From the NCBI RefSeq assembly GCF_001045435.1, contig NZ_LFNG01000002.1:62001-126000 (forward strand): 64,000 bases of DNA, given 5' to 3'. Of the stretch, positions 49,235 through 59,800 are shown one piece after another; positions within the stretch are counted from its first letter, which is position 1, and each line of letters begins with the position of its first letter. The notes under the pieces are model-generated. The model was given only the letters and a program-made list of their open reading frames with translations, made no database searches and was not told the origin of the DNA. The DNA comes from Chryseobacterium koreense CCUG 49689 (GTDB lineage: Bacteria; Bacteroidota; Bacteroidia; Flavobacteriales; Weeksellaceae). A program made the translations under genes and the position numbers.

Positions 49235-51832
49235 TCATGATGAAACTGGTTTCATCACTTTGTTCAATGCCGCCGGAATTCCAACCAAATCAAAATCGCT
49301 GCCATAAACCAGGTATTTGTTTTCCCAGGAGTCGGCATATTTTTCCTTGAAGTCCCGTAAACTTTGGTAATGTTTGAAACTCCCGATCCGGTTATAGACA
49401 AATTTCAGGATTTCTTCTGCTGTATTGTCAGCTGTTTTATCGCCACCCAAAGGAGTCAGTCCCAAATTGATGTATTTGAAATCCTTTGATTTTGCATATT
49501 CCACCAATTTCACAATCATCGCATCCATGCTTCCGTTTGGCGCTTGAGAAGTTCGGCGGATCAAATCGTAGGTACATTCATCCGGTGCAAAATCCGGAAT
49601 AATGTTCAGAAAGGCTTCAATTTCGTCGTTATCGTTTTTCAGCAATATTAAATCTTGGTTCACAATTTCGGCGCGATTGAACATTCCCTGAGAGAAAACC
49701 ATTTCCGACTTGTTGAATTCATTCAACCATTCATCGGATATTTTTTGGATTTGATTTAAAAGTTCTTCGCTGTGCGGCGCAGTGCGTATCTCTGTTTGGT
49801 AACCTTTTTTGTTCAGCGAACTCAGTCCGTTTCGCAAAGATTTTCTTTCTTTTCCCTCAAGTTTGAATTCCTCCACATGCATAATCGCTTCCTGACCCAC
49901 GAAGAGTTTCTGCTTTTTTAAGCCATTAAAAAGGAACAGGCTTCCTTCATCAATTCTGTAATAAATAGGTTTTGCACCAATTTTTTTGGAATAATCCTCA
50001 AATTCCTTAATCATGGAGATTTTGTCTGATGGTGCGCAAACCGGTTCTTCTAACACTACTGCGTAATTGTTGGCAATGCGGTAGGAAATGAAACCATCCT
50101 CATTTTCAGAGAAGAAAAGTTGCTTGTCTTTAGAAATCTTAAAAAAATCAAGTGGTGAAGTTCCGTAAATGTTCACCAGATTTTCTGCCTGTTCGAAATC
50201 TTCCGAATCCTCCATGGAACCGGTGATTTTTCTCACATTGAAAACAGAAAATATAAGCAAAATCCAAAACGATATTCCAAGGAAATAGTTTAAATATTCG
50301 AAATCCCGTGCAAATCCGGTTTTTGGCAAAAGATCATTTTCCTTAAAGAGCAGGAAGTTTTGGAAGGTGTAATAAAGTGCTTCGTTCCAGGTGAAATCAA
50401 TGCCGAAATGGCGTTTGTCAATAAAATAAAAACTCAGGAAATTAAAAAGCACAAGTGCCGCCAAAACTCCCAAAATCCAGGAAAATCCGGTTCTGAAAAC
50501 TTTCCCGCTGGATTTCAGTACATATTCTCTTCGGGTGAAAACCAAAATCAGAATGATGATAAATGCAACGAGGGCTTCTTCATAATCAAGCGCCTTCAGC
50601 AAATTTCCGGCAAGCGAAATGATGGCGAGGATGAGCGCGAAATACCATCCCCGTTTCAATCCCCGGATTAAATAGGCAGAAGTGACGATGAGCAAAATCC
50701 CGGCGATCAGTGTGAGGATTTTGGAAAAATGCAGAATCCCTTCCGAAAAATAGAGTTGCGAAAAATGCAGTCTTTCCTTTAAAGGTGGAGTAATGACAGA
50801 AATAATGTTGATCAATCCCAAAAGGAAAATCGCAATTGCAGGCAAAATTCTGGCGATGACTTTCCGGCCGTGCCAAAGAAATGCAAAAACTCCCAAAACC
50901 AGCGGAAGCCAAAACTCGAAAACCCTGTACAGCAAAGTGATTCCCAATCCCTGACTGTGCGAAAAACCGAAATTGGCGAGAATATAGATCAGCGAAAATT
51001 CCACAGCGCCTAATCCTCGCAAAAATGGCGAAACCAGCATCAGCAAAACCGAAATCGTGTATCCCACGGCGGCAGCAGAAAAAGAACCTTCCGCACCAAA
51101 AGCATACATCGCGATCAGCAAATGGAAAATTCCGCAGAATTCTATTAAAACCGAGATGAAAATCGTCAGATAAAAACTTCGTGAATTGATTTCGCTACCA
51201 AAAACTTCATCAATATCGTCGATTTTTTTGGGATAATATTTTTCGGTGAGTTGATAAAGAATTCCTTTTGTCCTTAAAGAATTGACGAGCCAAAAAACCA
51301 GTGCTACAAAAATCCCAACTACGATCAACCAAAACCACGATTCCCCGAAATTTTTGTTGATCACTGCCGCATAGGCAACCACCGGAATTCCAACTAAAAA
51401 AACGGTCAGAATACCGATGAATCCATAGATTGCACTCGCTTTGTGGATGTTTTGTTTGTTAGGGATCTTTCTTTGAATGGGTTTGGGAGTGAATGCGAGT
51501 GAAGAAATTCCACCTGCCGGAAGAAAAACGCTCAGGAAATTCCTTTTTAAAAAAAGTTCGATTCCATCAATTAGCGAAAGTTTGGTTCCCACTGTGCTGA
51601 AACTCGCCACATACATCAATGCCTGCAAAACCACATACAGGAAAGTGAGCAAAATCCCGATGAAGATCCAAAGAGAATCCGCCTGTTTGAGCTGGGGAAT
51701 GATGGATGCCATCTCTTTTCGTTCGCTTCGGAAAAAAACGAAAGCAAGGAAAAGGATAAGTACAGCAAGAATCTCCTTCCAACGGATTTTTGAGATGATT
51801 GTTTTTATTGTGCTATTTTTAGGTTTGTCCAT
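49235..51832 (-). CDS. mprF: MprF-like aminoacyl-phospholipid synthase/flippase
   Basis: The 865-residue protein has about fourteen membrane segments (about 10-530), the first half forming a UPF0104-type flippase domain. It ends in a cytosolic DUF2156/GNAT-like domain (about 550-865) that includes FKLEGKERKSLRNGLSSL, a conserved NLGLTPLGG and HYQSLRDFKEKY. MprF enzymes attach lysine or alanine from aminoacyl-tRNA to phosphatidylglycerol and flip it outward, lowering membrane negative charge and sensitivity to cationic peptides. The amino acid used here is not predictable. It is followed by the VirJ-like gene. Confidence 0.88.
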   Translation of the reverse strand: MDKPKNSTIKTIISKIRWKEILAVLILFLAFVFFRSERKEMASIIPQLKQADSLWIFIGILLTFLYVVLQALMYVASFSTVGTKLSLIDGIELFLKRNFLSVFLPAGGISSLAFTPKPIQRKIPNKQNIHKASAIYGFIGILTVFLVGIPVVAYAAVINKNFGESWFWLIVVGIFVALVFWLVNSLRTKGILYQLTEKYYPKKIDDIDEVFGSEINSRSFYLTIFISVLIEFCGIFHLLIAMYAFGAEGSFSAAAVGYTISVLLMLVSPFLRGLGAVEFSLIYILANFGFSHSQGLGITLLYRVFEFWLPLVLGVFAFLWHGRKVIARILPAIAIFLLGLINIISVITPPLKERLHFSQLYFSEGILHFSKILTLIAGILLIVTSAYLIRGLKRGWYFALILAIISLAGNLLKALDYEEALVAFIIILILVFTRREYVLKSSGKVFRTGFSWILGVLAALVLFNFLSFYFIDKRHFGIDFTWNEALYYTFQNFLLFKENDLLPKTGFARDFEYLNYFLGISFWILLIFSVFNVRKITGSMEDSEDFEQAENLVNIYGTSPLDFFKISKDKQLFFSENEDGFISYRIANNYAVVLEEPVCAPSDKISMIKEFEDYSKKIGAKPIYYRIDEGSLFLFNGLKKQKLFVGQEAIMHVEEFKLEGKERKSLRNGLSSLNKKGYQTEIRTAPHSEELLNQIQKISDEWLNEFNKSEMVFSQGMFNRAEIVNQDLILLKNDNDEIEAFLNIIPDFAPDECTYDLIRRTSQAPNGSMDAMIVKLVEYAKSKDFKYINLGLTPLGGDKTADNTAEEILKFVYNRIGSFKHYQSLRDFKEKYADSWENKYLVYGSDFDLVGIPAALNKVMKPVSS

Positions 51833-51952
51833 AAATTAAGGGGGAAGAATCTGCATTAAAATACATTTCGTCCGTCTTGGGTTGGGCGCTGTTCCTATCG
51901 GTGCCGTCTATTGCTTTTTGTTCAAATGTAAGAAATTCAGGAAAACTGTCCA

Positions 51953-53182
51953 CTATTCATATCGAAGTGCTTCAATCGGATCTAGTTTGGATGCCTTCAA
52001 TGCCGGATAATAACCAAAAAATACACCCGTGATCGCACAAACGATGAATGATAATATGATGGATGAAGTAGTAATGTAGGTTGGCCAAGATAAAAATGTT
52101 GTAACCAGGGTAGAAGCTGTGACGCCCAAAACCACACCGATAATTCCCCCGGTTATGCTGATCAGAATGGCCTCGATGAGGAATTGGAAAAGGATATCCT
52201 TTCCTCTTGCACCGATGGACATTCGGAGTCCGATTTCTTTGGTCCTTTCCGTCACCGAAACATACATGATGTTCATGATGCCGATTCCACCGACGATGAG
52301 CGAAATCCCCGCAATTGCCGAAAGAAGCACGGTAAGCAATTGGCTGGTAGAGCTCATCGTGGAAATTAATTCCGCTTGGGTTCGTACCGAGAAATCATCG
52401 CTGCTTCCATCCGGCGGCAATTTGTGTTGTTTCCGTAGAATGTTGGAAATATCGTCAGATGCTTGTGCGGAAGTGTTTTCGCTGGTTGAAGAGGCATAGA
52501 TCGTTTGAACCCAGGTGATTCCTAAAAACCTCCGCTGTACCGTGTTGAACGGGGCGATGATCACATCATCTTGGTCCTGGCCAAAAGTATTGGCGCCTTT
52601 CATCGCCAGAACTCCGATTACCGTCATCGGAACTTTGTTGAATCTGATGGTGCTTCCAATGGGATCTTCGCCATTCTTAAAAAGATTGTTTACCACGGTT
52701 TGCCCCAGAAGGCAGACTTTGTTGGACGAGGCGTCATCTCTTTGTGTGAAAAGCGAACCGTTTGATACGTCCCAGTCTCTGATTTTGAAATAGTTCACAT
52801 TGACTCCCTGAAGTTGGGTGGGCCAGTTGTTTGCACCACTGATCGCTTGTCCGTTGGTTTGTACCGCTGAGGAAACAGAGGAAATATTTTGAGAGCCCTT
52901 CGCAATGGCATCCGCATCTGCCGAAACCAAAGTCCGCAAACCGGATGCACCAATTCTGGCACCGCCGGAAACATTCACATTACTGGTCGGTCGGATGGTA
53001 ATCATGTTGGAACCCATCGAGGAAAGCTGTTCGCTGATGCTTTTTTTTGAACCCTGCCCAATTGCAGTCATCGCGATGACCGAGGCAACACCGATGATGA
53101 TTCCAAGCATGGTGAGAAATGCACGCAGTTTATTCCGCAGAAGTGCTTTCCAGGCGATTTTGAAAAGGTTTGAAAATTTCAT
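51953..53182 (-). CDS. macB: MacB-type ABC transporter permease
   Basis: From the ATG at 53182 the permease has 409 residues; upstream in-frame codons would add an unrelated stretch overlapping the ATPase gene end. A first membrane segment (FKIAWKALLRNKLRAFLTMLGIIIGVAS) is followed by a large periplasmic MacB_PCD domain (about 45-260) and three C-terminal segments. The VTERTKEIGLRMSIGARGKDI motif is that of the FtsX-like family. It pairs with the ATPase 7 bases upstream; in E. coli these are one polypeptide, here two. The complex exports macrolides, toxins or lipoproteins. Confidence 0.88.
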   Translation of the reverse strand: MKFSNLFKIAWKALLRNKLRAFLTMLGIIIGVASVIAMTAIGQGSKKSISEQLSSMGSNMITIRPTSNVNVSGGARIGASGLRTLVSADADAIAKGSQNISSVSSAVQTNGQAISGANNWPTQLQGVNVNYFKIRDWDVSNGSLFTQRDDASSNKVCLLGQTVVNNLFKNGEDPIGSTIRFNKVPMTVIGVLAMKGANTFGQDQDDVIIAPFNTVQRRFLGITWVQTIYASSTSENTSAQASDDISNILRKQHKLPPDGSSDDFSVRTQAELISTMSSTSQLLTVLLSAIAGISLIVGGIGIMNIMYVSVTERTKEIGLRMSIGARGKDILFQFLIEAILISITGGIIGVVLGVTASTLVTTFLSWPTYITTSSIILSFIVCAITGVFFGYYPALKASKLDPIEALRYE

Positions 53183-53189
53183 CCGGTTT

Positions 53190-53954
53190 TCATTTTTTAG
53201 GTTGAATGGCGGTATCATCCGAAATCGGCAGATTTGCGAGTGCCTCTTTTGCGGATTTGATGTTGTCATTTTTTTGGTCCCTGATAACTCGTCCATCCCG
53301 CAAAGTCACGGTTCGTGTGCTAAAAGTTGCGATGTCCGGTTCGTGTGTCACAAACACGATCGTTCTGCCTTGGCTGTTCAAATCCTGCATCAAAGCCATG
53401 ATTTCATAGGAAGTTCTGGTATCGAGGTTTCCGGTGGCTTCATCGGCAAGGATCATCACCGGTTCGTTCACCAAAGCACGGGCAATTGCGACTCTTTGCT
53501 GTTGTCCTCCAGACATTTGGTTCGGAACGTGATCCATTCTGTCCTGCAATTTCACTGCAGCTAATGCCGTTATGGCTTTTTCGTGCCGTTCCTCAGACGA
53601 AACATCGGAATTGTACAAAAGCGGAAGTTCCACGTTTTCTTGCGCGGTTGTCCTCGGCAACAGGTTATATGCCTGGAAAATAAAGCCGATTTTCCTGTTT
53701 CGCAATGCGGCAAGCTCGTCCCGGCTCAGGTTTTTCACATTCACGCCGTCCAGGATATAGTCGCCACTTGTAGGTTTGTCCAGACAACCCAGAATATTGA
53801 GGAGGGTGGATTTCCCGGAACCGCTGCTTCCCATGATGGTGACAAACTCGCCTTTTTCCACACTGAAGGAAACCCCTTTCAAGGCGTGCACAATTTCTTC
53901 ACCCATTTTGAAATTGCGGGTAATGTCTATTATGTCTAAAATTTTATCGGCCAT
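53190..53954 (-). CDS. MacB/LolD-type ABC transporter ATPase
   Basis: The 254-residue ATPase has Walker [10 protein letters not shown] (42-50), the signature LSGGQQQRV-like [15 protein letters not shown], Walker B ILADEAT and the switch His in FVTHEPD. The [18 protein letters not shown] segment is typical of the MacB/LolD branch. It is the middle gene of the efflux operon (8 bases from the MacA stop, 7 to the permease). A C-terminal tail of about 30 residues beyond the core is species-specific. Confidence 0.94.
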   Translation of the reverse strand: MADKILDIIDITRNFKMGEEIVHALKGVSFSVEKGEFVTIMGSSGSGKSTLLNILGCLDKPTSGDYILDGVNVKNLSRDELAALRNRKIGFIFQAYNLLPRTTAQENVELPLLYNSDVSSEERHEKAITALAAVKLQDRMDHVPNQMSGGQQQRVAIARALVNEPVMILADEATGNLDTRTSYEIMALMQDLNSQGRTIVFVTHEPDIATFSTRTVTLRDGRVIRDQKNDNIKSAKEALANLPISDDTAIQPKK

Positions 53955-53962
53955 CGTTTAAT

Positions 53963-55240
53963 TTAATTTCTTGGCGAACCACCCTGATTTTTATTTCTGT
54001 TCGGTCTTTGCGGCAAGAATGGGCTTTTTGCCGTGCCGGGAGATTTGTTGCTTTCTTTTTTGTATCCGGTGATGATGTTGTCGTTCACATCAAGTCCAGA
54101 AATGACCTGGATTTCGGTATCGTTGCTTTTTCCGGTCCGGATTTTTTTATGGGAAATGGTTTGGTTGTCGGCCGCCAGAATCCATACTCCGGATTCGTTT
54201 TTATTTTGAGCGGTACTTCCGTTGTTTGGTCCGCCGTTGTTTCCACCGGCGTTTTTCCCGTTCCATTGTTTTTTACCATTATTAAAAGGGGAATTGATTT
54301 TGAAATTTTGGGCAACCAGACTATCGGGACGGAAACTTGTGGCACTCAGCGGAATTTTCATCACATTGGGAATATTGCTTGTCACTACAGAGATATTCGC
54401 AGTCATTCCCGGTTTCAGCTTCATATCGGAATTATCGGTTCCAATGATCGTGATGTAATTGACCACGTTTGATGAAACTGTCGGATGCATCCTTACTTCC
54501 GAAACTTCCCCGGCAAAGGTCTCATCGGGAAATGCATCCACCGTAAAAGTTGATTTTTGACCCACCAGCACATTACCGATGTCGGCTTCCGCAATATATG
54601 CCTGAACCTGCATTTTGCTCAGGTCTTTTGCTATACTGAACAAGGTCGGCGTGCTGAAACTAGAAGCAACGGTTTGTCCTTCGCTCACATTTCTGTTTAA
54701 AACCGTTCCGTCAATCGGCGCATAAATATTAGTTAAAGACAAATTCTTGTTTGCTGCGGCGAGCTGTGCAGTGGTTGCTGCCAATTGTGCTTTTGCGGCA
54801 TTGTATTGATTTTGTGCAGTTTGAAAATCTGATTTGCTGATTGCTCCCACTTTGTATAATTGCGTCTGTCTGTCGTAATTGTTTTGGTTAAAGACAAGGT
54901 TGCTTTTCGCGCTTTCTAGATTGGCGCGGATTTGCAGCATTTGTTCGCGGAGCAGGGTAGGGTCGATCGATGCTAAAAGCTGTCCTTTTTTAACCTTGGA
55001 GTTAAAGTCCACATAAATGTGGTTAATTGTTCCCGAAACCTGGGTTCCTACCGCCACAGTATCTACGGGTTGCACTTTCCCTGTCGCAGTGATGCTGGTA
55101 GAAATGTCGCCGGTTACTGGTTTCGTGGTTTGCAGTTGAATTTTTATCTGGTCGTTTTTTTTGAGATAAAACCAAATTCCTCCGATTGCCACAATTCCTG
55201 CGACTAACCAAATAATCCATCGTTTATTATTCTTTTTCAT
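53963..55240 (-). CDS. macA: MacA-like periplasmic adaptor (membrane fusion protein)
   Basis: The 425-residue protein has one N-terminal membrane anchor (about 7-27), a lipoyl/barrel-sandwich domain interrupted by a coiled-coil hairpin (about 90-160, rich in Ala/Gln) and beta-barrel and membrane-proximal domains. It ends in a low-complexity Asn/Gly/Pro/Lys-rich tail (NKNQGGSPRN). It links the MacB permease to a TolC channel. A Gly/Asn-rich insertion at about 320-340 is unusual. It begins 3 bases after the TolC-like gene stop. Confidence 0.92.
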   Translation of the reverse strand: MKKNNKRWIIWLVAGIVAIGGIWFYLKKNDQIKIQLQTTKPVTGDISTSITATGKVQPVDTVAVGTQVSGTINHIYVDFNSKVKKGQLLASIDPTLLREQMLQIRANLESAKSNLVFNQNNYDRQTQLYKVGAISKSDFQTAQNQYNAAKAQLAATTAQLAAANKNLSLTNIYAPIDGTVLNRNVSEGQTVASSFSTPTLFSIAKDLSKMQVQAYIAEADIGNVLVGQKSTFTVDAFPDETFAGEVSEVRMHPTVSSNVVNYITIIGTDNSDMKLKPGMTANISVVTSNIPNVMKIPLSATSFRPDSLVAQNFKINSPFNNGKKQWNGKNAGGNNGGPNNGSTAQNKNESGVWILAADNQTISHKKIRTGKSNDTEIQVISGLDVNDNIITGYKKESNKSPGTAKSPFLPQRPNRNKNQGGSPRN

Positions 55241-55243
55241 TTT

Positions 55244-56551
55244 TTATTGAAGTGTGATTTGGTTGGTAGAATAAAATTCGTAAATCTGTCTGTTCAGTAC
55301 TGCCGAATATTTTGCCTGAAGGTAGTTCTGCAACGCCTGGATATAGAGCAATCTTTGCTGCTGCAACTGTACATAATTAATGGAGCCAATTTTCATTTCG
55401 GCATTCACGATGTCTAAGCTTTGCCTGTTGAGGTCAAATTGTTTCTGTGCCGATTCATATTGAGAAACCGAGTTTTGCAGACTGATATAGGCTTGCTCGA
55501 TTTGCTGGTTCAGGGTGAGTTGTGTGTTTTTCAGATTCAGATGGGCCTGGTCAATTTCAATCTTAGATTTCTCGATGCTGGTTTTATAGATCCTGTTGTT
55601 GTAAATGGGGATTCCCAAACTCAGTCCCACCGGAAGATAAAAATTGTTGCCCAATTGATTGAGGTATCCGCCGTTGCCAAAATTGTAACCTGTTGAAATA
55701 TTCCCTACCAAATTCAAGGTCGGCTTGATGGAGGCTTGAGCCATTTTCAATCCTGTTTCTGCGTTTTGCACATTCAGCTCGCTGTACTTGATTTCCGGGC
55801 GGCTATTTTGTGCGGTGTTCTGGATTTCTCCTAAAGACCGGATTCCAGCAGAAACGGTGATGTTTTCGGGTGATGAAATTTGGAGGTCATAATCTGATGG
55901 AAGTTGAAGAAGCTGTTTTAGATTCAAAACATCGCTTCGCAAACTGTTCTGTGCCTGAACAAGGTTGAATTGGTCTTGGGCGAACTGGATTTCCAACTGC
56001 AGATATTGCAATTTGGAAATGCTTCCGGCATTGTAAAGTTGGCTTCCCTGTTTCAGTTGGATTTCAGAGGTTTGGAGCAGGCTTTCGATGGAAACAATAT
56101 TTTCTTTCATCATCAAAATGTTCAAAAATGCCTGTGCAATACTTACCGAAATGTTGTTCTCCGCTTCCTTTACCGATAAGTCAGACATTTGTAGCAGCAG
56201 ATTTTTGGACATTTCGTTATTCTTTATGTAATGGTCGTGGTACAAAGTCATCGAAGAATTGGCACCAATGCTTTGTGATTGCGCTCCATTTACATTTAGT
56301 CCGTTCTGGCCGTTGACCGCGAAAAGCCCTTGAGAAAAGGTTCCGTTCAGATTGGGATATTTCGCCTCTTTTGCCTGAAGCAAGTCCTGCTGCGCCGAAT
56401 TCTTGGAAAGACGAAGGGAGTTGATGGAAATATTGTTTTGTTTGGCGAATGCGATGCAATTTTCCAAAGTCCATGCACTGGGATAATTGCTGCTTTGGGC
56501 AAAAACTCCGAACGGAACAAGTAAAATTCCTAGCAGAAACGCTTTTTCCAT
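55244..56551 (-). CDS. TolC-family outer-membrane efflux protein
   Basis: From the ATG at 56551 the protein has 435 residues with a signal peptide (MEKAFLLGILLVPFGVFAQ). An in-frame ATG at 56575 would put eight residues before it. Two tandem outer-membrane efflux repeats of coiled-coil hairpins (about 30-220 and 225-430) are rich in Gln/Asn/Leu. It forms the trimeric exit duct for the MacA-MacB pump encoded next. As first gene of the four-gene operon, it is preceded by a 9-base inverted repeat at 56621-56646. Confidence 0.9.
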   Translation of the reverse strand: MEKAFLLGILLVPFGVFAQSSNYPSAWTLENCIAFAKQNNISINSLRLSKNSAQQDLLQAKEAKYPNLNGTFSQGLFAVNGQNGLNVNGAQSQSIGANSSMTLYHDHYIKNNEMSKNLLLQMSDLSVKEAENNISVSIAQAFLNILMMKENIVSIESLLQTSEIQLKQGSQLYNAGSISKLQYLQLEIQFAQDQFNLVQAQNSLRSDVLNLKQLLQLPSDYDLQISSPENITVSAGIRSLGEIQNTAQNSRPEIKYSELNVQNAETGLKMAQASIKPTLNLVGNISTGYNFGNGGYLNQLGNNFYLPVGLSLGIPIYNNRIYKTSIEKSKIEIDQAHLNLKNTQLTLNQQIEQAYISLQNSVSQYESAQKQFDLNRQSLDIVNAEMKIGSINYVQLQQQRLLYIQALQNYLQAKYSAVLNRQIYEFYSTNQITLQ

Positions 56552-56620
56552 TATTGAACTTATGGTAATCATCATGGATTTGATTTTTAGTTCTACAGAA
56601 AGTTAATCGCCGAATTTACA

Positions 56621-56646
56621 TTTAAGGTATTTTAGCTTACCTTAAA
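56621..56646. promoter_or_regulatory. Perfect inverted repeat, candidate operator of the TolC-MacAB operon
   Basis: TTTAAGGTA (56621-56629), an 8-base spacer, then TACCTTAAA (56638-56646). It lies 70-95 bases upstream of the TolC-like start. Minus-strand TAACTTTC nearby (about 56598-56605) could be a weak -7 box, placing the palindrome over the upstream promoter element. The rest of 56552-56848 is AT-rich. Confidence 0.5.
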
Positions 56647-56848
56647 ATGAGATTAGAAGAATCTGAACTTAAAATTAATAAAAAATCACACTGCATTCAT
56701 CATCTTTCAAACACAGACTTTAACAAAAATAAATAGGAGCACCCTTTTCTTACCTAAATTTCACCTCACCAATTCATTGTTCCGCATCCATTTCAATTCC
56801 GTGATCGGTTATGATTTAACTTTTTGAAATCACTATTTGCGGTGCATG

Positions 56849-59800
56849 CTACGCCGTGGTCACGTTTCCCGTCCTTTTTAGAACACCCCAACTTTGGATT
56901 TCACCTTTCACTGCTTTTCGGATGGATTTGAACAAAATATAGTACATCAGCTGCCGGTAAACCAGCCGCTGCGGAATCATCCAAATCAGTTTTTTGAAAT
57001 CTTCTTTCTCAAACGCAAAAGCAAGGGCCGCTCCTGCAATATCTACCAAAGAGAAAATCAGGTAATAGGCGATGATATGGACCGGATCTGCCACAATTAA
57101 TCCTAACCCGGACAAGATTAAACTCAACACCAAAAGCAAATCAGCAAGTGGAGCCAAAAAAGGCAACAAAATTTGGTACAGTAAAATATTGGGCAGAGCG
57201 ACCCTCCCAAAATTTTTGTACCGTTTTCTGAAAATCGCGTCCCGGTGTTTCCAGAAACTCTGCAAAATCCCGAAACTCCATCTGAATCGCTGTTTCAGAA
57301 ACTGGCCGATGGTTTCCGGTGCTTCAGTATAAGAAATGGCATCGTTGCAGTTTTCAATGATGTAACCTGTTTTGTGGAGCCGCATCGTCAAATCGCAGTC
57401 TTCTGCCAAAGTATCGGTGGTGAAACCGCCCGCTTCCAGAATGGCCTTTCTTCTGAAACCGCCTATTGCACCCGGAACAACCGTAATGCAATTCAGTAGC
57501 GAAAACGCTCGCCGGTCGAAATTCTGAGAAGTGATGTATTCAATACTTTGTCACTTGGTGATCATGTTGATCTCGTTTCCTACCTTCACATTTCCCGCCA
57601 CCGCGCCTACTTCTGCGGGTTTTCCCTGGAGGTAAAAAGTCTCGATTAATTTAGTGACGGCGTCGGTTTTTAACTGGGTGTCTGCATCGATGCATACCAC
57701 GAATTCCGCATCGCTTTTCTGGATTCCGAAATTCAGTGCAGAGGCTTTTCCGCCGTTGGGTTTGGTGAAGACTTTCACTTTCGGGTTTCCGTCGAACGCT
57801 TTTTTCACGGTTTCAAAAGTGGAATCCTTGCTTCCATCATCCACAAAGACAATGTCGAGATATTTGTAGTCCTGCATCAGCAAAGACTCCACGGTTCTCA
57901 CCGCATTCACTTCCTCATTGTATGCCGGAACAATCACGGAAACCGTCAATCCATCTGGAATTCCTTTAAATTCTGACCACAATCTCTTCTCTCTTTTTGT
58001 TTCGAACCACGCGAGAACGGCCATGAAAATCATTCTGCCAATCGACAATACAATGCCGATCAGGAACAGCGAGTAAATAATTTGACCTAACCAGTAACTC
58101 GCAGAGGCAAAGAAAAAATTCACGTCATTTTTCCAACTTCTTTTTACCGGCGGCATCAATTGGGATTCGGGAACCTTCATCAAATCGGCAACGGTGGTGA
58201 ATTTGCAGCCTTTGTCCTTAAAATATTTAATGATTGCCGGGAGCGCGTCCACGGTCGGTTGCCGGGTATCTCCGCCGGAATCGTGAAGCAAAATGATGCT
58301 CGCGTTATTTTGTGTGGCGAAGCGGATGGTTCTATTGACGATGGAATCGGCATTCATTTTTGGGTCCCAATCATTGGGGTCAATGCTTTCTCCTACGGCG
58401 ATATAGTTGTCCTTTTTGCTTTGTGCCAAAGGTTCCAGTTCCTCGTAAGTCTGCGGTTCGGAATCCGCATTATAGGGCGCTCTGAACAAAACGGTGGATT
58501 TTCCGGTGATGGCTTCTATCAGGGACCGGGTAGTTTTCAGTTCCAGAGCTGCTCTTTCGGGCGACATTTTTGCAAGGTTGCCATGGGTGAAAGTGTGGTT
58601 TCCTATTTCAAAACCCATGCGGTTGATGCGCTGAACAAGTGGGATATTCGCTTCCGCATTTTCGCCGATGAGGAAGAAGGTGGCGGGAACTTTTTCTTTT
58701 TCCAAAATATCCAAAATCTTCGGAGTATATTTCGCGTTCGGGCCATCATCGAAAGTGAGGATGATTTTGTGGCCGGGACCTATTTTCGTGCTGTCCTCAG
58801 CAAATTTTTCGTACAAAAATCCGGATGGAAGTTGGTTATAGCGCTGTTCCGCGATGAGGTTTTCATTTTTATCCACGGTGATTTTTGTGCGGCCCTGCTC
58901 CGGCGAATACAGAATATTGATCAGTTCGCCGCTGCCAATGGAAGTGGGTTTGGTATTGAAATTCGGCGGCATCATCTCAAGCAGCGTGTAGCTGAACGGC
59001 TGTTTTTTCAAGGCATCGGAACTTAAATCCCTGCCATAAAAAGTCCAGATTCGCGGATCTTCACTTCCCAGTCGCCAAATCGCGGTGCCGGCATTGCGGT
59101 AGTCATCAGAAAATCTCACGATGTTGAAAGCGGTAGCGGCATCGGTAAACCAAACGTCATTTTTGGACTCAAACTCATAGGCGCTTCCGGCAAAATCATA
59201 GGCATAGTGCAGGTTGTATGAGTTGTTGTCAAAACTGATTGCCGATTTTGAAATTTTCGCACGGTCAATCGCCTGGCTGTAGGTGATGTCTTCGGTTCTG
59301 GTGCCATTTTCGTCCTTTATCCATTGTCTTCCATAGGCTCCGATTCCCAAAATCAATTTCTCTGAAGGAACATCTTTGGCAATGACGTCCATTTGTTTTT
59401 CGATCCATTTTTGGTCAGAGATGGGTCCCGCCTGCGAAGGATCGTTGAACTGGTCATACGCCATCACGATGAAATAATCCGAGTAGTCTTTTAGAAATTT
59501 TATGTTATAATCGGAGTTATCCGGCATGATGTCGATCGACACGGTGAGTCCGTTTTGCTTGAACTGGGTGTAGAGGTTTTTCATAAAGGCATTCAGAAAC
59601 TCGTCTGAATTTTCCTTCATTTCCTCGAAATCGATATTGATTCCCTGGAGTTGGTTTTGCTTTAAAGTGGAAATAATTTGCGCGATCAGGTCATTTTGAA
59701 TCTTCTGGTCATGCAGCACGGTATGAAGCAGGTCTCCGTTGAAATTGCCCTGTTTTCCGGGGATGCTGATAAAGTTGTTGAGAATGGGTTGCACGCTCAA

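Noticed and set aside
52905-53564. 219-codon plus-strand frame inside the MacB permease and ATPase genes
   Set aside because: Mirror frame of two well-supported genes with all their motifs on the minus strand.
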